Shown piece by piece: positions 59,856 to 64,000 of a DNA stretch of 64,000 nt. The stretch is from assembly GCF_002878395.1 (NCBI RefSeq), contig NC_061118.1, positions 128,213,901 to 128,277,900 of the forward strand. Direction: 5' to 3'. The stretch is from Capsicum annuum (taxonomy: Eukaryota > Streptophyta > Magnoliopsida > Solanales > Solanaceae). The stretch's first letter is position 1, and every line of letters begins with the position of its first letter. The position numbers and the translations under genes are program-made. The notes beneath the pieces were generated by a model, which searched no databases, had not been told where the DNA came from, and was given only the letters and a program-made list of their open reading frames with translations.

Positions 59856-60807
59856 ATTCTTTAAATCAAGCTGAACTATAAGTGGCTTGAATTCTCATGA
59901 AATCTTAGATATGTAGGAAACCTGATACCGAGGTCCGGCCATAACTCCATGAAAATCGTGCGAAAACCTATCTCTTTCAGAAACAAATTATGGACGGACA
60001 AATATTAGAAATGTCAAACTCCCTTTCCGCAAGGTTACTTGCATCCACCCTACCCAAAGGGAGGGGGTAGTGGTTGACACTTAATTTTTTCCCTCTACAA
60101 CTAAGTTTAATCTCGAGTTTCTTTGATTTTCGATAAAATTGCAACATTTATTTTATCAAATAAAAAAAAACTTTTCAAAAGTATTTATCTGGGTCAGTTT
60201 GTCATTTTAAGTAGTGATTATATATTATCATATTCAATTATACGAAATTATATAATTTTGTTGCTTAAATATCTATTTTTTACAAAATATCAGATTTTAA
60301 TCAAGGTTTATCTTGAAATAAATTTAAATGGTTAAAATCTTGATTTAAATGTAATTTATTCTCGATAGTAATTTATTTGGAAAATATTTATTTGGTTTTA
60401 TTAAATCAAGATGCTCGGGATTAAAGTAGTGATTAAGATGTTTCAAATTTTAATTAAATTTGGTCAATTTATTAAATTTAACCTTAATTGAAATTAGCTT
60501 AGCCACAATTGTAATGCAATTTGGCCAATTGATATTCAATCCAGTCAAAAATTAAATAAATTCACCCATAGTTTAATCCAATTTGGGATATTTTATGATT
60601 TTTTTGGTTTCTACTTAAATCCTTTTTAACACTAGCCCAATACTAAACATTCCCAACATTAGCCCTTTACTGGATGGCCCACAATGGTTATTTTCTCTTA
60701 CTCATTTTTCTTTCAACAACACTAAAAATATAATAATATATGTGTCAGCCCAATAACCCTCAATCAATCAAATAACACCAGCCAAATTAATTGTCCACCA
60801 CACCAGC
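59856..60807 (+). mobile_element. 3' end of a Tat/Ogre-like gypsy element (UTR, purine tract, partial LTR)
   Basis: The segment holds ATGTAGGAAACC and ACCGAGGTCCGGCC (59912-59940), phrases I associate with the 3' non-coding region of Tat-lineage elements. It also has a strong purine tract, AAAGGGAGGGGGTAG (60056-60070), then TGGTTGACACTTAATTTTTT, the kind of LTR start seen in that lineage. The LTR is cut at 60807 by the next Tekay insertion. The lineage call rests on recall of family style, not on protein evidence. Confidence 0.55.
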
Positions 60808-63394
60808 TGTAAGACCCCGTAGAGTTCCCTCGTAGTCCAAGCCTTAGAGCGTGTCAAGTGAAGTGTTATTCCGTCCCTAAAAGATTGAGAAGAGACTTTC
60901 CAAGTGATTAGTATTTAAAGCATATAGAATTTTCTTAAATTTGACCTTTTGACGTGTAGAGAATTGAATTAGCTTTCCAACAATACCAATTTTGTCCAAA
61001 TTCAGCATCTGGGTGAGAAGTTAAGGTCATTTTACTGAGAGTTGTCGGAACCGCCATGTGTGACAGATGACACGACGAACCATCAAGGCTGTGATGGACT
61101 ATCGCTTAGACTGTCACCACTAAGGCAGTGTGGTGTCATCCTGTCCTACGTGCGACGGACGTTCCGACGAACTGTCAAGACTATGGCGGACCATCGCTTC
61201 GACCGTCACATTGAGGCAGTGCGTTCTTTCTTCGACTGGTGTACAACGGATGATCTGATGGTCCATCAGGCTAGCGATGGACCATCGCAACCCCCGTTCA
61301 GTATTTTTAACTCATTTTTAAATGGGCTTTTTGATCTTTCCACTCTTTTATACCCTGATATATTCCAAACAAAGCAAATGGCTTCATTCATCATCGAAAA
61401 CACAATAGAACTAGAGTTTCTCCCTCAAGATCAAATATAAAACCCTTCTCTAAGAAATCCAAAAACACACTATAGATTCAACAAATTGAGTTAAAGAAGA
61501 GTTAAAACAAACTTGGTTATTCAATTTTATAATCTAAGGTATGTGGTGTTTTAAACAAAGGTAATCATTTCACCCTTGTGCCCAAACACTTATTTAAACT
61601 ACAATTTTCTGCAATTTATGAGATTTTACATGAAATTGAATTGGGGTTTTCACCCATTGTTATTGGTTGCAAGCTTTTGATGCTTCCCATGAATTGATAG
61701 TCTAATGTCATGATTTCTACATGTTTTTTTGAGAAATTGCAACTGGGTCTATACCCGATGATTTTAATCCTTGAGATGTTAATAGTTGAATTGTTTGAGA
61801 TTTGAAGTATATGAGTATATTGAGATTATGAGCTAAATTACTGTAAATTCTAGATTTCAATATGATTTATGAATCTATATGCTATCTAATATGCAATTTG
61901 ATGAGTTTTAACTTGAGATTGAATTATGGGTCATTAAGCCCTACACGAGACTTGCAATTTTATGAACTTTCGTGCTATAAGTACCCATGATTTGAGTATT
62001 CTGAGATTATTGAGAAATATTTTGACCTAATGGTCAAAAAGCATTGAAATCCACTTCACTACATGATATAACAGATTTGATTGTTGTGTTCTTATGAACC
62101 ATGAGATTATTTTGAAAGTGTATTTTTATGAGATAAGTGAGATAAACTAAAGGGAGTAGTATTTAGGAGCGAGTTGGGTAAGTTACCATGGTTTCTTACC
62201 CCAGAACTATATGCCACCATAGGTCTGAGATTTTGGGCCTGAGGTCGAGATAATTGGGCTCGAGGCTGAGATAAGTGATCACTAAATTGAGGTTATACTC
62301 CTTGGCAAGAGTATGATGCCTCTCCCTAACGTGAGGTTTCTTCCTTAGGAGGACAAGACTTTAGACTCCATATAGCTTGCATGGTTTATGTCGGTTAATT
62401 GAACCTCCCTAAACTAATGTATTTTCCATTGAGATAGAATATTTCCCCTAAAGCTTTGAGATGAGATATTTTCTAAAGTGAACGAATTGCCTTTGAGTAT
62501 TTTTCCAAAGAAGGAAGTAGTTTTCTCTACTAATAAGAGTTGATAATTAGTTTTTAAAACCAAAGTCATATGATTCTGAATTCCAAATGTTTGAGTTCAA
62601 AAAAGTTATAAGTTCTTAAACATTAAGGAAGTTTTACTCTACATGAGATATGTGCATGAGCTTGAAAGTATTTTTTAAAGCTTTCTTTAGTCTTCGAGTA
62701 ATGAGAATAAGAGAAGAGTTTAGATTTTTAAAGCTAAAGTATGGTGACTTACGAGATTTGTGTTACATATTTCATTCTACATGATTTATGAGCTTTAATT
62801 TTTTTCTTATTCAATCCATGTGGGTCATTCCTAATTGCATGCATGATTTGATTGAAGAGTAGTGATACTGTTTTTATATAATACATACACTCCCATATAC
62901 TCAGTACATTCCCAAGTGTTGATCCACATATACATCAGTGTCCTACACTGTCTTATAATGTAGGTTCAGGTGCTCTATCCCAACCACGTCAGTGATTTTC
63001 AAGTACCTTTGTCTACATCTCCACTATGGTGAGTCCTCATGGTTTGAGGACCTATCTTCAGATATTTCAGTATTTGAGTATTTATGTTATTGCTTTCAGT
63101 TCAGTTTGAGTCAATTCGGGACCTGTCCCAATGACACTCGAGTTTATGAAGTAGTAGAGACTTTGTCAGACTAGTTATCAGACTGTGGTTGTGTTGAGAT
63201 TCTCATTATTGTGGTCGTTTGGACCGAGTATTATCTTCATATTTCCTTTCATTTGATATGACAGTACAAATGTTTTGTGTATTCCTTCTTGAATGAGTTA
63301 TTATGAGAAGTGATAGGCTCAAAGGGTTAGCTTAGGGCTAGTTGTAGCCCTAAGCACCGTGTGACATACCGGGAGGTGATTTTGGGTCGTTACA
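60808..63394 (+). repeat. 5' LTR of the right-edge Tekay element
   Basis: About 2.6 kb, from TGTAAGACCCCGTAG to GGTCGTTACA. It contains a dense G+C-rich dyad patch (61040-61300) with repeated CGATGGACCATCGC-like palindromes. The 132-residue frame at 61042-61440 is a by-product of that patch. The segment ATAGGCTCAAAGGGTTAGCTTAG near 63310 matches the 3' parts of the other Tekay LTRs. Confidence 0.88.
61040..61300. repeat. G+C-rich dyad patch in the Tekay LTR
   Basis: Repeated short inverted phrases: GATGGACTATCGC (61092), GGCGGACCATCGC (61185), GATGGTCCATC (61257) and GCGATGGACCATCGC (61273-61287, a perfect palindrome around its central base). They are spaced about 80-95 bp apart in otherwise AT-rich DNA. 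Confidence 0.85.
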
Positions 63395-63398
63395 AACT

Positions 63399-63416
63399 TA
63401 GTATCAGAGCCTAAGG
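63399..63416 (+). other. Primer binding site, initiator tRNA-Met type
   Basis: TAGTATCAGAGCCTAAGG begins five bases after the LTR end. One mismatch from TGGTATCAGAGC. Confidence 0.88.
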
Positions 63417-63606
63417 TTTTAAAGAAGTCCTAGGGAGTCTGATGAACCGCGTTGAGTAGATTCTTGATCATCCATGTGTAGCATGCCACATCTATGAGCA
63501 AGAGGCTACAAGACGTTTTAGGAAAAAGTTATTTCTTTCTTTTATATTCTATCTTGCCTATAGTTGTCGCTCTCATCTAATAATTCATGCTCTTCTATTT
63601 TTGAAA

Positions 63607-64000
63607 ATGCCTCTCCAAAGATCGAATGCCCGCAGAAATGATGATGAGCAAGCCCCACCTGTTGATCCTTTAAATGAGACTGTTTTTCATGTCGAGTTTT
63701 GGGTAGCCTTTCAGGCGTTAGCCCAAGTAGTCACCACTAATGTTTGGGCCAATAACCGAGCCACAGTTGTAGATCAGCAGAGAGGTGATGTAGCTGCGAC
63801 TAGGTTTTATGATTTTATGCGGATTAATCCGTCAGAGTTTTATGGGTCTAAGGCAGGTGAGGAGCCACAGTTCTACCTTGAGAAGGTGAGAAAGATCATG
63901 TAGGTGATGCATATTTCTAAGGAAGAAAGTGTTGAGTTGGTGTTTTACAGGTTGAAGGACATAGCTTATGACTAGGTTGTGTTATGGAGGAAGGGAGGAG
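63607..64000 (+). pseudogene. Tekay gag, N-terminal part, cut by the window edge
   Basis: ATG 63607 gives MPLQRSNARRNDDEQAPP, then the conserved VEFWVAFQALAQVV and FMRINPSEFYGSKAGEEPQ of Tekay capsid proteins. The frame meets TAG at 63901 but goes on beyond it with MHISKEESVELVFYRLKD and another stop (TAG) at 63973, so it is inactive even though fairly well preserved. The rest of the element lies outside the window. Confidence 0.87.

Larger units (their letters stand above)
60808..64000 (+). mobile_element. Tekay-like gypsy element, running off the right edge
   Basis: The 5' LTR is at 60808-63394. A tRNA-iMet type primer site (TAGTATCAGAGCCTAAGG from 63399) lies a few bases inside, and gag opens at 63607. 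The LTR start TGTAAGACCCCGTAG matches the other two Tekay elements in the window. Its right half lies outside, so target duplication cannot be checked. Confidence 0.9.

Noticed and set aside
61042..61440. 132-residue ORF with many Arg, Asp and Cys residues
   Set aside because: It lies wholly inside an LTR and is produced by the G+C-rich dyad patch; no domain is visible.

Overview
This is plant nuclear DNA, very probably from a Solanaceae species. The best guess is pepper (Capsicum), inferred from the style of the repeats and not proven. The Solanaceae call rests on RTE/TS-type tails ending in (TTG)n, Tekay-type Ty3/gypsy elements whose LTRs open TGTAAGACCCC, and tRNA-iMet primer sites. I found no intact cellular gene in 64 kb. 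The window looks like a heterochromatic graveyard of nested transposons with two dead plant genes in the middle.

Layout, left to right. (1) 1-13030: a Mutator-like (MuDR) element on the minus strand. Its transposase gene (12290 to 1605) is cut in two by a Tekay gypsy retrotransposon at 3011-11429, with target duplication TTCTA on both sides. Arrays of a palindromic unit built on ATCTGTTGCAACAGAT lie outside both ends of the transposase gene, and a small decayed plus-strand gene lies between the left-hand arrays. (2) About 14755-18855: a 5'-truncated Tekay element of the same type on the plus strand. (3) 18856-23630: non-coding DNA with a hAT-like MITE and degenerate SINE/RTE tails. (4) 23630-26942: a decayed full-length RTE LINE. 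(5) 28279-36541: a DUF1005-family pseudogene, its last exon split by a Ty1/copia element (29671-36450). (6) 37588-39043: a FAS1 (fasciclin-like) pseudogene on the minus strand, with a tail of repeats of about 24 residues. (7) 39193-51217: an L1-type LINE on the minus strand, cut inside its RNase H domain by an LTR element without coding sequence (39487-47508; LARD-like). (8) 51218-59855: an LTR element with a very long, minisatellite-rich 5' LTR and a truncated 3' LTR. (9) 59856-60807: the 3' end of what looks like a Tat/Ogre element, broken by (10) another Tekay element (60808 to the right edge), which enters gag at 63601.

Three of the nested insertions can be removed on paper. In each the host reading frame then runs on in register: MuDR transposase, DUF1005 and LINE RNase H. 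This gives a firm order of events: host element or gene first, LTR element second. No catalytic system here looks functional. Almost every reading frame carries stops or frameshifts.

The least explained structure is the pair of palindromic-unit arrays flanking the MuDR element and the small promoter-plus-ORF unit between the left arrays. Next are the G+C-rich dyad patches found inside every long LTR regardless of family, and the periodic tail on the FAS1 pseudogene.
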